Source: an uncultured bacterium (GTDB lineage: Bacteria; Patescibacteriota; Minisyncoccia; Moranbacterales; GWC2-37-73). From it: 56,464 nucleotides of DNA. The stretch spans positions 1 through 56,464 of the forward strand of contig CAISKQ010000002.1 of NCBI GenBank assembly GCA_903885965.1, given 5' to 3'. A program made the position numbers and the translations under genes. A model generated the notes under the pieces. That model made no database searches and was not told where the DNA came from. It worked only from the letters and a program-made list of their open reading frames with translations. Of the stretch, positions 32,483 through 40,145 are shown piece by piece. Position 1 is the stretch's first letter. The number at the start of each line of letters is the position of its first letter.

Positions 32483-32866
32483 ATGGCCATGCTTATGCCT
32501 AAGGCAAATATACGTATTTTGCTTACCATAAAGAGAGCGTACGGCGACGACCCCTATAACTTTACAGTTACCACACTGAACACAAAAAAACTTTGCAAAG
32601 AATTTTTAGAAAAAGTAAAAACAGGACGACATGAAAGAAATGGCAAGGGACCCTGGGTCGAATTGTATAATGGATGCGTCGTAAGCGAATACGTGCTACA
32701 ACGCAATGCACAGTTTACTATTGCAGTGTTAAACCAAATTGAAAACAAAGAAAAACTTGAGCAAGAGTTGACCAATTGCCTGATTGAATTACAAAAACCG
32801 GAAAATGACAATTACGGAAACAGAAAAGAACAATGGCGGAACAGACACAAAAACTACCGGCGATAG
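32483..32866 (+). CDS. Unknown 127-residue protein
   Basis: Not recognised. It is basic and soluble-looking. The first half (ANIRILLTIKRAYGDDPYNF, then TVTTLNTKKLCKEFLEKV) reads as alternating strand and helix; the C-terminal 40 residues are a charged helix ending in an Arg-rich RNRHKNYRR tail that could contact nucleic acid. A Shine-Dalgarno GGAG lies 9 bases before the ATG. It is the first gene of a three-gene accessory operon (32483, 32917, 33382) that ends in a strong terminator. Confidence 0.7.
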   Translation: MAMLMPKANIRILLTIKRAYGDDPYNFTVTTLNTKKLCKEFLEKVKTGRHERNGKGPWVELYNGCVVSEYVLQRNAQFTIAVLNQIENKEKLEQELTNCLIELQKPENDNYGNRKEQWRNRHKNYRR

Positions 32867-32916
32867 CTGGTGGTAATTCTTTCCAAAAAAAATTAAAGAT
32901 ATTAAAACAATAAAAA

Positions 32917-33252
32917 ATGACAGACGTAAAAAACATTAGGGAGTCCTCGCAAGCCACAACTTGGGTTGAAATGCTAAATGAATTGAAAGGCGTGAGTGCA
33001 AACCTTTATGATGACAATGATGAAACCATCATTTTAGGCGAAGTGGCAAAAAGCCTCGAGGGCCACAAAAGCGAGACGGGTTACATAAACGATGAGTACG
33101 ATTACTTGGCATTTTGTTTTGATGTTAATGACAGAGCATCATTTGGTGACAGTGACATTAAGGGCACATGGTTAGAGGTTTTGCTTGAAATAAAAAACCA
33201 TGTTTTTGCAAAACTAATATTACCTGACAACCCTGAAAGACCGAGGTTTTAA
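32917..33252 (+). CDS. Unknown 111-residue acidic protein
   Basis: Not recognised. Acidic, no membrane segment. ETIILGEVAKSLEGHK and DEYDYLAFCFDVNDRASFGD stand out as a compact alpha/beta-looking core. It follows the 127-residue gene by 50 bp without a clear Shine-Dalgarno site and precedes structured element B (33284-33354), which stands between it and the next gene. Confidence 0.65.
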   Translation: MTDVKNIRESSQATTWVEMLNELKGVSANLYDDNDETIILGEVAKSLEGHKSETGYINDEYDYLAFCFDVNDRASFGDSDIKGTWLEVLLEIKNHVFAKLILPDNPERPRF

Positions 33253-33283
33253 GAGATACCATGTGAAAATGAAAAAATAACCT

Positions 33284-33354
33284 GGTCGATTTGGAAATCT
33301 TTCTGAATCGGCCCCATCCTTGAGAGTATGAACAATTGTACTTTCAAAAGATGG
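33284..33354 (+). ncRNA. Structured intergenic RNA element, copy B
   Basis: In the mRNA sense: GGTCGATTT, GGAAATCTTTCT, GAATCGGCC, CCATCCTTGA, a second hairpin, GATGG. Hairpin 1 is GGTCGATTT/GAATCGGCC; hairpin 2 is CCATC.../...GATGG with TTGA/TCAA inside. It sits between the stop of one gene and the Shine-Dalgarno site (AAGGAGGA) of the next. Copies A (40055-40130) and C (39040-39110) have the same layout in the other operon. Confidence 0.7.
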
Positions 33355-33381
33355 AGGACTAAAATTAAAAAAGGAGGAAGA

Positions 33382-33567
33382 ATGAAAAAAATACTCTGGA
33401 ATTCTCTTATTGCAATACTTGGGACAACGTTGGCCATCGGTTTAATACCAATAATGGCAATACTGGGAGAAAACCTACCCTCACAGCTAATGCCAGGGTT
33501 AGTGCTGTTGACAGTGCTTCTTGTGTTTATGATTGCAGCAACCACTTTCTTAAATATCAAAAGATGA
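33382..33567 (+). CDS. Small membrane protein, 61 residues
   Basis: Two hydrophobic segments (about 5-25 ILWNSLIAILGTTLAIGLIP, and 37-56 MPGLVLLTVLLVFMIAATTF) with a short Glu-Asn-Leu-Pro loop. A perfect Shine-Dalgarno AAGGAGGAA lies 6 bases before the ATG at 33382. The frame is open further upstream to 33328 but that part is structured leader. Last gene of its operon. No family recognised. Confidence 0.75.
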   Translation: MKKILWNSLIAILGTTLAIGLIPIMAILGENLPSQLMPGLVLLTVLLVFMIAATTFLNIKR

Positions 33568-33613
33568 AAAACATTATTGATTGTGTGTTGTTTTAATAGC
33601 ATACATAAAAATA

Positions 33614-33653
33614 AAATTCCCCCGATAGAAAACTATCGGGGGAATTTTCTTTT
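33614..33653 (+). terminator. Strong rho-independent terminator
   Basis: AAAATTCCCCCGATAG, loop AAAA, CTATCGGGGGAATTTT, then CTTTTT. It ends the accessory operon 32483-33567. Confidence 0.9.
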
Positions 33654-33680
33654 TATAAAACCTCAAAAAATATCAATTTT

Positions 33681-34212
33681 TTATTTCTTCAGTAATTGCA
33701 AAACAAAGCGAATCATCCGCTCTTTATTTTTGGGGTCACTTTCAGAAATAAACAAAAGAACTTTGCAAAAGTTTTTTAATATTCTCCAGTGCCTGCTGAA
33801 ATTCAGCGTAATTATGTTTGACCACTTTTGGGTTGATACTAAAACCCTTAGTGATGTGCTGACGCAGAACCCTGGTTGCCCAAATACGAAAAATTGTGGC
33901 TTGCTTAGAATTAACTCGGTACCCCACAGATAATATTACATCCAAATTAAAATACTCTATTTCACGAATAACACTTCTGCCTCCCTCTTTTTGAGCTGTT
34001 GCAATTTTTGCAACAGTTGCTTTTTCATTTAGCTCCTCAGAATTAAAAACATTCTTAATGTGCCTAGAAATACCAGACTTATCCACTCCAAACACATCCG
34101 CAATTTGTTGCAGACTTGCCCAGATAGTTTCTTTTTTAAAATCACCTTTCAGTTCAATTGCGCCATTTTTGGCTTGGAAAATCACAATTTCTTTTGGTTT
34201 TTTGTTCGACAT
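33681..34212 (-). pseudogene. RhuM family gene with internal deletion
   Basis: The frame from 34212 gives 156 residues with the N-terminal RhuM part: IWASLQQIADVFGVDKSGIS, RHIKNVFNSEELNEKATVAK, REIEYFNLDVILSVGYRVNS and RIWATRVLRQHITKGFSINP. RhuM proteins normally have about 330 residues and end in a Fic-like domain. Here the frame stops after SSFVYF at 33742, but another frame right behind it reads LFISESDPKNKERMIRFVLQ and LLKK with a stop at 33681, the usual C-terminal end of RhuM. About 150 codons are missing, with a frame change at the joint. The remaining N-terminal part could still be made as a DNA-binding fragment. Confidence 0.75.
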
Positions 34213-34289
34213 ATATTTATTTTAAAGGCTTACGATGATATTCTATCACTAAGTTAAAAACGCTTCAAATTCTGGTATAAATAACACTC

Positions 34290-36302
34290 CTAAAAATAAT
34301 TCAATACATGATTCATTCCTGCATTTAAACTAGCAAGAAGTTTTTCCCAAAATGAAATCAAATAATGTTTCTGTTCAACCTGCGGCGTGAAAAAATATTG
34401 CCCGCCGACTTCCCGCACAGTTTCCGCACCTAGCACTCTTGGCTGAGTTTTAAGCAGTTCAATTTTTACAAGTTCGCTATTATTTTTCAGCAACCTGTTC
34501 TCTCTTTTAATTTCAACACGCCTGCCAACTTCTTCGCCGATGCCTTCATCCGTATTTTGAATTTCTGATGACTGATTACTGATAACTGATGACAAAGAAA
34601 TTATTGTATTTTGATTATTATCTATTGCTTCTTGACTATTGTCTATTGAATTTTGTATTTTGTTTGGAATTTGCAATTTGTCATTTGAAATTTTCTGTAA
34701 CCAAGTCCACCCGCCCTTAACTTTTTGATAAATTTCTCCTTCGCTAATCTCATTGGCTTTCTTATACTTCACTTCCTGCGCCACTTTGCCATCAGGATAG
34801 CGCAATTGAATTTTGGCTTTGGTGTTATTTAAGGTAAAACTTGAAACATCCGCAGTCAGCTCCTCGGTTTTGTTTTTCTTGATGATTACATCTTCCTTAA
34901 TAGGATGATTTGTAAATTTTTTCCAGCCAGTAGCGATGCTCCAACCCTTGAGATTGATTTTTTTGTTTGACTGATTTTTGATTGTCAATGATTCTTTCCC
35001 TGTGTCTGCACCGTCAGGGTTGGCGTTGATTCCAATGATGCGAACTTTTGGATGAGGAAATTGCCTAACTTCAATCGTAAATTCTTTCAAGATATCTTCA
35101 CTGCCATCTGACAATTTCACACTCCCTGTATACTTTCCCTCTTTGACATACTTATGTCTAGTTTTTGCTAAATAACTTTTATGCCTGTCGCCAAAATCCC
35201 AAGTAACACTAACTTTGTCGCCATCCCCGTCACCAGTTGAAACTGAAAAATCTCCATAGGTATTTACAAAAAAATCCTCGTCAATTTTCACCGTGCCATA
35301 TGGTTCATTATTGAAAACATTCGCATCTCCCGGTGTCAAAAACTTGCTCCAACGCCAACGGTCACCATCAAAGTTATATGAAAGATTTTGTTTGCTTCCA
35401 TCATACAGGGCCTTAGAAATTTCTTTGCCATTTGGATCAAACAATGTCACACTTTCCTCTCCAGAGTTGTTAAGCGCAAATTTGAAATCTGTTTTAAAAA
35501 TTGCCAAATATTTTTTAGCACTTATCATAGTGCTTTTCAAAAAAATATACTCCCCTGATTTTGAGGCATCATGCAATTTCCACCCAAGCAAGTCAACGTC
35601 ATTCGCTGTTCCATTGTATATTTCAATATATTCCTCATACTTAACCTGAAAAGGATTAGGGAAAAGCTCACTGATTTGAATTTTGTCGGAATAAATTTTC
35701 AACGGATCGGGAATTTTTTCTTCTAACTTTACGTTCTCCTTTCCTGGTGTTGGATCTTGCACTGCAAAGTCTTTGCTGTTATCACCCGTATCCTTTCCTT
35801 CAAGTCTGCCGATACTTTGCCCCACACTAGGATTTAACGCAGGTTTTTCTTCACTAAGCGGAGCACTTCCGAATCCAACTAGGTCAACCAATGTTCCAAG
35901 GTTATCATAAAGCAAAACGGAATTGTTATTTGCCAAGGGATAAGATTTTGTTGAATATCCCAAATTTGCATTTATCGCTTCTTTATATTCAGGATAAGCA
36001 ATTACGAAGTATCCATTCCCCTTTATAATTCCCTTAAAAACTGAATCATTCACTAAATAATTTTCCAAACCCGTGACCGTTTTTTTTATTTTTAATTTAT
36101 AATTATTTAAAATTACATCATTTTTAGAATCATTATAAAGTTCAACAAATTCGTTATTGCTAAATTTATCCTCACCAACCATTATTTCGTTAATCACAAT
36201 CCTAGCCGTAGCACTTCTAACGAAAACAAAAAACACTGCCAAAAAAATCGGCAGTGCCAGATATAAAAATACTTTCTTGTATCTTGTTTGTTTTGTTTTC
36301 AC
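34290..36302 (-). CDS. Lamin-tail-domain surface protein
   Basis: 670 residues. A signal or anchor helix at about 10-30 (FLYLALPIFLAVFFVFV). Two lamin-tail domains: about 33-145 (IVINEIMVGEDKFSNNEFVE) and 208-320 (IQISELFPNPFQVKYEEYIE, WKLHDASKSGEY). A PKD-like domain spans about 340-412 (SVTWDFGDRHKSYLAKTRHK). A third LTD-like region at about 420-520 contains GWSIATGWKKF. A segment at about 545-590 (SNDKLQIPNKIQNSIDNSQE, AIDNNQNTIISLSSVISNQS) is Asn/Gln/Ser-rich and encoded by repeat-like DNA. It is exported and probably binds other cells or a matrix; the partner is unknown. The upstream unit on the same strand is the PH-domain pair. Confidence 0.83.
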   Translation of the reverse strand: MKTKQTRYKKVFLYLALPIFLAVFFVFVRSATARIVINEIMVGEDKFSNNEFVELYNDSKNDVILNNYKLKIKKTVTGLENYLVNDSVFKGIIKGNGYFVIAYPEYKEAINANLGYSTKSYPLANNNSVLLYDNLGTLVDLVGFGSAPLSEEKPALNPSVGQSIGRLEGKDTGDNSKDFAVQDPTPGKENVKLEEKIPDPLKIYSDKIQISELFPNPFQVKYEEYIEIYNGTANDVDLLGWKLHDASKSGEYIFLKSTMISAKKYLAIFKTDFKFALNNSGEESVTLFDPNGKEISKALYDGSKQNLSYNFDGDRWRWSKFLTPGDANVFNNEPYGTVKIDEDFFVNTYGDFSVSTGDGDGDKVSVTWDFGDRHKSYLAKTRHKYVKEGKYTGSVKLSDGSEDILKEFTIEVRQFPHPKVRIIGINANPDGADTGKESLTIKNQSNKKINLKGWSIATGWKKFTNHPIKEDVIIKKNKTEELTADVSSFTLNNTKAKIQLRYPDGKVAQEVKYKKANEISEGEIYQKVKGGWTWLQKISNDKLQIPNKIQNSIDNSQEAIDNNQNTIISLSSVISNQSSEIQNTDEGIGEEVGRRVEIKRENRLLKNNSELVKIELLKTQPRVLGAETVREVGGQYFFTPQVEQKHYLISFWEKLLASLNAGMNHVLNYF

Positions 36303-36329
36303 CCGAATTTAGACTTAGTTCCACGAAAT

Positions 36330-36908
36330 TTAGGCGTCCATCTTTTCCCTTATCATCTCCCCGAGTTTTTCTGTTTCCGTAGATGACTCCCTTTTCTGCA
36401 TATTGAAAATGATATTTTTGATATTATATGGATCAGAGATTGTCCTAAAAATAAATTCCTCCTCTTTGCCAGCTGTTTGAATTCTCACATCACCATAGTT
36501 AATTATTGTTGGCAAAAAGCCAGAAACTTCCACAGTGATGTCTTGCATTTTTGAATATTCCATTTCGCCAACTCTCCTGGAAAACATTCCCTGCTGTTCG
36601 ATATTTACAATTCGATGAGTTGTGATTATCCAAACGTCAAAATAATAATCAATCCAAATCATAAAGCCATACAACCAGATAGATAGCATGAAGAAGTTTT
36701 CCAAAAATAGCATAAATTCTTTTGACTGCGAACCAAAAAAATCTGGGAAAAAAATTGGTACAAAAATAATTGCCACAAAAAAACACACGGCCAAAACAAA
36801 CAACATTAAAAACTGTTGCAAAAGATAAAACCAATTTCGGTGAATGACCTTGATTATTTCTTCATTTTCTCCAACACCCTTAAAATGAAATTTTGAAAAA
36901 TTATTCAT
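36330..36908 (-). CDS. PH domain-containing membrane protein (YdbS-like)
   Basis: 192 residues. Two adjacent membrane helices (about 30-55 and 70-95) precede a bacterial PH domain: WIITTHRIVNIEQQGMFSRR, VGEMEYSKMQDITVEVSGFL, and PTIINYGDVRIQTAG. This is the bPH2/YdbS arrangement. Function is unsettled; it is a small inner-membrane protein. It is 3 bp from the 75-residue membrane protein upstream and 27 bp before the lamin-tail gene, so all three may be co-transcribed. Confidence 0.85.
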   Translation of the reverse strand: MNNFSKFHFKGVGENEEIIKVIHRNWFYLLQQFLMLFVLAVCFFVAIIFVPIFFPDFFGSQSKEFMLFLENFFMLSIWLYGFMIWIDYYFDVWIITTHRIVNIEQQGMFSRRVGEMEYSKMQDITVEVSGFLPTIINYGDVRIQTAGKEEEFIFRTISDPYNIKNIIFNMQKRESSTETEKLGEMIREKMDA

Positions 36909-36911
36909 ACT

Positions 36912-37139
36912 TTATAATGAAATTGTTGGGAGCAAACTACTCAGCGGTATTTGCATGAACAAAATATAATTAGTAAAAAGCAGCACCCCAGCAACCGGAA
37001 TAAAAATCGAAAGCATTACTAATTTTGAAAATGGATTATAAGAATAGAAAACGATATGAAAAATGATAAAAACACTCATCAGTAACATGATGAAAAAGAC
37101 AATCAGATAAAGAATTTGAAATATTGAAACTAACGACAT
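36912..37139 (-). CDS. Small membrane protein, 75 residues
   Basis: Two long hydrophobic segments (about 8-30 LYLIVFFIMLLMSVFIIFHI and 38-62 LVMLSIFIPVAGVLLFTNYI) and almost nothing else. No family recognised. It lies directly upstream of the PH-domain gene with a 3-bp gap, which supports expression. Confidence 0.65.
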   Translation of the reverse strand: MSLVSIFQILYLIVFFIMLLMSVFIIFHIVFYSYNPFSKLVMLSIFIPVAGVLLFTNYILFMQIPLSSLLPTISL

Positions 37140-37232
37140 ATGTTTGTTTTGAGTATTGATCGAGAATTAGTTCTTAAGAACTAATAACACCTTGAAAGAA
37201 AAACGTAGAAAAATAAAATCTAACTTTTTTTA

Positions 37233-38243
37233 TTATAGCAGTTTATTCTGATTTTCAACAGGTGGCTGAAAACCCATATGCACGAAGCCACTCTCAGTCA
37301 CCATGCGTCCTCTTGGCGTGCGAGTCAAAAATCCCAGTTGAATCAAAAATGGTTCATAGACATCTTCAATTGTCTCAACTTCTTCCGAAGTGGCTGCGGC
37401 AATGGTTTGAATTCCAACTGGTCCGCCTCCAAATTTCTTGATGATAGTTTCCAAAATAAAGCGATCAGTTGGTTCGAGTCCAAGATGGTCAACATCCATC
37501 ATGTCGAGAGCTTTTCTGGCAATTGCGCTATCGATCATTTGATGCTCATTGATTTGAGCGTAATCGCGAACTCTTTTGATGATCCTGTTTCCAACTCGCG
37601 GGGTTTTACGACTTGACCGAGCAATTTCCGCTGAGCCGCTTTCATCCAGAGAAATTCCCAGAATTTTTCCACTTCGACTGATAATCTTTTTCATTTCATC
37701 GTCATTGTAAAATTCCAAGCGATGAATTGCGCCAAACCTGTTTCGCAAGGGATTTGAAAGACTTCCTAGTCTCGTGGTTGCGCCAATTAAAGTGAACTTC
37801 GGTAAATCGAGTTGCAAAGTTCGCGCCGATGGACCTTTGCCGATAATCACGTCTAATTTGTAATCCTCCATGGCAGGATACAAAACTTCTTCAATTAATT
37901 TATTCAAACGGTGAATTTCATCAATAAACAGCACATCGCCATCTTGCAGGTTTGTCAAAATTGAGCCCAGGTCACCCACCCTTTCGATGGCTGGCCCAGA
38001 AGTGATTTTAATGTTGACGCCCATCTCATTAGCGATAATATGCGCCAGGGTGGTCTTGCCAAGCCCAGCCGGGCCATAAAGCAGCACATGTTCAATTGAT
38101 TCACCTCGTTTTTTAGCAGCATCAATAAACATCTGCAAATTTTTGCGAATTTTCTCTTGACCAACATATTCCGACAGCCGTTGCGGGCGCAATGTGTTGT
38201 CCAACGAAACATCTTCAATTTGTTCTTCGGAGTTAGTAATCAT
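37233..38243 (-). CDS. ruvB: Holliday junction helicase RuvB
   Basis: 336 residues. [20 protein letters not shown] opens the protein; Walker A is GPAGLGKTT (about 60-68), Walker B is [10 protein letters not shown] (about 104-113), sensor 1 is [20 protein letters not shown], and the C-terminal winged helix contains [13 protein letters not shown] and [18 protein letters not shown]. It drives branch migration with RuvA. Start codon overlaps no strong Shine-Dalgarno site. Upstream 280 bp hold only TAACTAG-type simple repeats and no gene. Confidence 0.97.
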   Translation of the reverse strand: MITNSEEQIEDVSLDNTLRPQRLSEYVGQEKIRKNLQMFIDAAKKRGESIEHVLLYGPAGLGKTTLAHIIANEMGVNIKITSGPAIERVGDLGSILTNLQDGDVLFIDEIHRLNKLIEEVLYPAMEDYKLDVIIGKGPSARTLQLDLPKFTLIGATTRLGSLSNPLRNRFGAIHRLEFYNDDEMKKIISRSGKILGISLDESGSAEIARSSRKTPRVGNRIIKRVRDYAQINEHQMIDSAIARKALDMMDVDHLGLEPTDRFILETIIKKFGGGPVGIQTIAAATSEEVETIEDVYEPFLIQLGFLTRTPRGRMVTESGFVHMGFQPPVENQNKLL

Positions 38244-38531
38244 ATTCTATAGTAGCCAGTAACTAGTAACTAGTAATCAGTAACCAGCAACTAGCAGAAA
38301 ATTTACAATAACTGAAACGACTATCGCACCTAGAGCACTTACAACAAATGGAACATCTATAACATTTAGAACCTTTCTCGGCTTTATTGAAACAAACAAC
38401 CATTTAAAACGTATTACTTTACAGAATACCACAAATCTCTCAGTGTGGTGATTTTTCACTTAGTTTAAGCCTTACAAGCTCCAAATTAAACGCTCCGCGT
38501 TTCACGCTTTACGTTCCAAGTATAGCACCCC

Positions 38532-38560
38532 TTGACAAAAAAACCAAGGCATGCTAAGCT
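38532..38560 (+). promoter_or_regulatory. Promoter of the structured RNA
   Basis: TTGACA (38532-38537), 17 bases, TAAGCT (38555-38560) preceded by TGC, an extended -10. The same TGCTAAGCT box with TTGACA at 17 bp occurs before the DHH gene (50858-50886). Confidence 0.7.
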
Positions 38561-38566
38561 CTCTAA

Positions 38567-38826
38567 TCAAGCGAAAAAGAGATTTAGATTGTTTTTTGAA
38601 ATTTTGTGTTTGTTGTCCTGTAGACAGCTGGGGGCTTCTATCTTTTGTCCTCAGTATCGGGTGCTTTTTTGTCCAGACATGGGTTGGGTGGTTTCGGCTG
38701 CGCTCCTCCTCGACACTGCTCCTTCCCCGGGGGATCCGTTTCCTGGGACTTGTCTACAGAACAATCAACGCAAAACTTAGCATTTGCCACCGAAAAAACC
38801 TTCCTATTTATTTAGGAAGGTTTTTT
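38567..38826 (+). ncRNA. Stand-alone structured RNA, possibly 6S RNA
   Basis: Between its own promoter and a strong terminator lies about 260 nt without a convincing reading frame. The ends pair in a long interrupted stem: TTTTGTGTT (38604-38612) with AACGCAAAA (38768-38776), TTGT with ACAA, and CTGTAGACA (38618-38626) with TGTCTACAG (38751-38759). The interior is G- and C-rich with further partial pairing (GGTGC/GCTCC, GTC/GAC). A closing stem, a mostly paired body and a dedicated promoter and terminator fit 6S RNA. I see no tmRNA, SRP or RNase P core motifs. The class is a guess; that it is an expressed RNA is likely. Confidence 0.6.
38793..38826 (+). terminator. Terminator of the structured RNA
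   Basis: AAAAAACCTTCCTA, loop TTTA, TTTAGGAAGG, TTTTTT. Confidence 0.88.
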
Positions 38827-38837
38827 GATTCGAAAAA

Positions 38838-38868
38838 AGCGCAAGGGAAAAGATTTTCCGCTTGCGCT
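38838..38868 (-). terminator. Terminator of the ribozyme-punctuated operon
   Basis: On the minus strand AGCGCAAGCGGAAAA, TC, TTTTCCCTTGCGCT, then TTTTTTCG. It lies 8 bp past the stop of the last gene (38876-38998). Confidence 0.87.
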
Positions 38869-38875
38869 AGGGTGC

Positions 38876-38998
38876 CTACTGATGTTGCAAAACATATATC
38901 ACCACAGAAATAAGAAGGATAGCTTCTGCAATCAGAAGACCCCTCATAACTTTTGGATATTTGTAAGCAAAAATGATTTTCTTAAAGAACTCTTTCAT
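38876..38998 (-). CDS. 40-residue single-span membrane protein
   Basis: From ATG 38998: a basic amphipathic start (MKEFFKKIIFAYKYPKV), then one hydrophobic helix (GLLIAEAILLISVVIYVL) and a short HQ end. A strong Shine-Dalgarno AAAGGAGA lies 6 bases upstream. The open frame extends to 39058 but that part is leader. It is the same length and layout as the 40-residue protein at 41097-41219 (MK start, PKV, one helix, His near the end). Last gene of its operon. No known family. Confidence 0.72.
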   Translation of the reverse strand: MKEFFKKIIFAYKYPKVMRGLLIAEAILLISVVIYVLQHQ

Positions 38999-39039
38999 AT
39001 TTTTCTCCTTTGTATTTTGATTGTTGGTTTTTATCTTAT

Positions 39040-39110
39040 CCATTTCTTTAAAACACAAACTTTTATGTCTTCAAGGATGGGGCTGATTTAAAAAGATTTC
39101 CAAATCAGCC
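39040..39110 (-). ncRNA. Structured intergenic RNA element, copy C
   Basis: In mRNA sense: GGCTGATTT, GGAAATCTTTTT, AAATCAGCC, CCATCCTTGA, a second long hairpin, ATGG. Hairpin 1 GGCTGATTT/AAATCAGCC has 9 perfect pairs; relative to copies A and B, U-A pairs replace C-G or G-U pairs. It stands between the 158-residue gene and the last 40-residue gene of the operon. Confidence 0.7.
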
Positions 39111-39121
39111 GGGTTGTTTTC

Positions 39122-39598
39122 TCACTCTCGTAATGAGTCTGGAATCGGTGGCGGAGTGTTTTCAGCAATGACGAGGTCGTTGAGTTCGATAATCTTCCAT
39201 GCGACTTCCTCCCACGTTCCTTCGACACTGAGAAAGCTCCCGTAGCGTCCCAGTATTTCTTTCGATTCATTCAACATGTAATCGACACTTGCGGTGCCTC
39301 CCTTGTGGAAGGATGCAATGAGCACGCAATCTTGATCTGTACCTTCTGCTGCAAGGGGATCAAGTCCAATCCATACTGTCATCAGATAATTCTCTTCTCT
39401 CATCATCTCTTTATTCTCGTGGATCGTGAATACATATTTCACGATGGAAATCATTTTGAGAAGCTCTTTCCACTTCTCCACAAGCGCGAGTGCCGCCGCA
39501 AAACCAAGTTCTTCCCGCCTCGTCGCCGCATTGACCACGGAATCGATGATCGCCTGCGAAGGCTCCGGCAATGGCATAATGTTATCCACAATACTCAT
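39122..39598 (-). CDS. Unknown 158-residue protein
   Basis: Not recognised. Acidic and helical at first (MPLPEPSQAIIDSVVNAATR, ALALVEKWKELLKMISIVKY), then a mixed region (NYLMTVWIGLDPLAAEGTDQ, DCVLIASFHKGGTASVDYML). No membrane segment. A Shine-Dalgarno TAGGAGA lies 8 bases before the ATG. Its leader is the hammerhead ribozyme 39639-39687: after cleavage the mRNA of this gene would begin at 39682. Confidence 0.75.
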   Translation of the reverse strand: MSIVDNIMPLPEPSQAIIDSVVNAATRREELGFAAALALVEKWKELLKMISIVKYVFTIHENKEMMREENYLMTVWIGLDPLAAEGTDQDCVLIASFHKGGTASVDYMLNESKEILGRYGSFLSVEGTWEEVAWKIIELNDLVIAENTPPPIPDSLRE

Positions 39599-39638
39599 GA
39601 TATTATCTCCTATTTTATTTTTTCAAAATAACTTTTTT

Positions 39639-39687
39639 CTGTTTCGTCCTTTTGGACTCATCAGTCGGAACACGCATTCCGAGACAG
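39639..39687 (-). ncRNA. Hammerhead ribozyme, type III, copy 1
   Basis: All invariant parts are present on the minus strand. Stem III: CUGU (39687-39684) with ACAG (39642-39639). Cleavage triplet GUC, cut between 39683 and 39682. Stem I: UCGGAA/UUCCGA with loop UGCGUG. Core CUGAUGA (39664-39658). Stem II: GUCC/GGAC with loop AAAA. GAA (39645-39643) before stem III. It lies between the 66-residue gene and the 158-residue gene. The 26 bases from CUGAUGA to ACAG are identical to copy 2. Confidence 0.93.
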
Positions 39688-39689
39688 CT

Positions 39690-39717
39690 GCGAAGTTTTG
39701 ACCGAGGATAACTTCGC
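39690..39717 (-). other. Hairpin directly upstream of hammerhead copy 1
   Basis: GCGAAGTT (39717-39710 in sense) pairs with AACTTCGC (39697-39690), loop ATCCTCGGTCAA. After ribozyme cleavage it would be near the new 3' end of the upstream mRNA. Copy 2 has a hairpin of different stem sequence in the same place, with a similar loop (ACCTCGTT). Confidence 0.8.
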
Positions 39718-39730
39718 GAACCTTGAGTTT

Positions 39731-39931
39731 CTATTGATTTTTGATTGCAATTTCGGCCTCCTCTATGATATCTGCGCCCGCTTCGATATCTTTCTCAAGA
39801 ATTATGGCGTCACCGTAGTAAACGGTTAGATGGCCATGTCTCTCGTAGACATTGCCTACGTATTTCCCGTCAAGGTGGATATCAAAATCTTGTGGGCACA
39901 TGAAACATTTGCAAATAAATGTAACATTCAT
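39731..39931 (-). CDS. Unknown 66-residue protein
   Basis: Begins MNVTFICKCFMCPQDFDIHL with three Cys (C-x-C-x2-C), which could bind a metal, then GKYVGNVYERHGHLTVYYGD and an acidic helix (EKDIEAGADIIEEAEIAIK). A strong Shine-Dalgarno AAAAGGAGA lies 7 bases before the ATG. Its leader repeats the GTTATAGTTCATTT string that also precedes the first gene of this operon (41635-41660). No family recognised. Confidence 0.7.
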   Translation of the reverse strand: MNVTFICKCFMCPQDFDIHLDGKYVGNVYERHGHLTVYYGDAIILEKDIEAGADIIEEAEIAIKNQ

Positions 39932-40054
39932 AATGTTCTCCTTTTATTTTTTAATTGATTTAAAATGAACTATAACTAGCAACTTTCCTTGTCGGTTCAA
40001 CGTCTATGACTTGCCTGTCCGCCTTTGGAGGAAACTAAACTGTCATTATCTTCT

Positions 40055-40130
40055 CCACTTCTTGAAAGTACGAATTTTCATACCCTCAAGGATGGGGCCG
40101 ATAAAGAAAGATTTCTCCCCTAAGTCGGCC
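40055..40130 (-). ncRNA. Structured intergenic RNA element, copy A
   Basis: In mRNA sense: GGCCGA, a loop containing GAGAAATCTTTC, UCGGCC, then CCAUCCUUGA, GGUAUGAA/UUCGUACU, UCAAG and GUGG. Hairpin 1 GGCCGA/UCGGCC; hairpin 2 pairs CCAU with GUGG, CUUGA with UCAAG and GUAUGAA with UUCGUAC. It lies between the SDR-like gene and the 66-residue gene. Confidence 0.7.
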
Positions 40131-40145
40131 TATCGCCTGATTTCT

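Noticed and set aside
28327-37090. Further CTGATGA strings as hammerhead cores (28327, 34566, 37080 minus strand)
   Set aside because: They lie inside protein genes and lack the GAAA partner, stem II or the cleavage triplet.
38532-38826. tmRNA, SRP RNA or RNase P RNA at the structured RNA locus
   Set aside because: No tRNA-like end with CCA, no SRP helix 8 motif, and no RNase P P4 core could be found; length also fits poorly.
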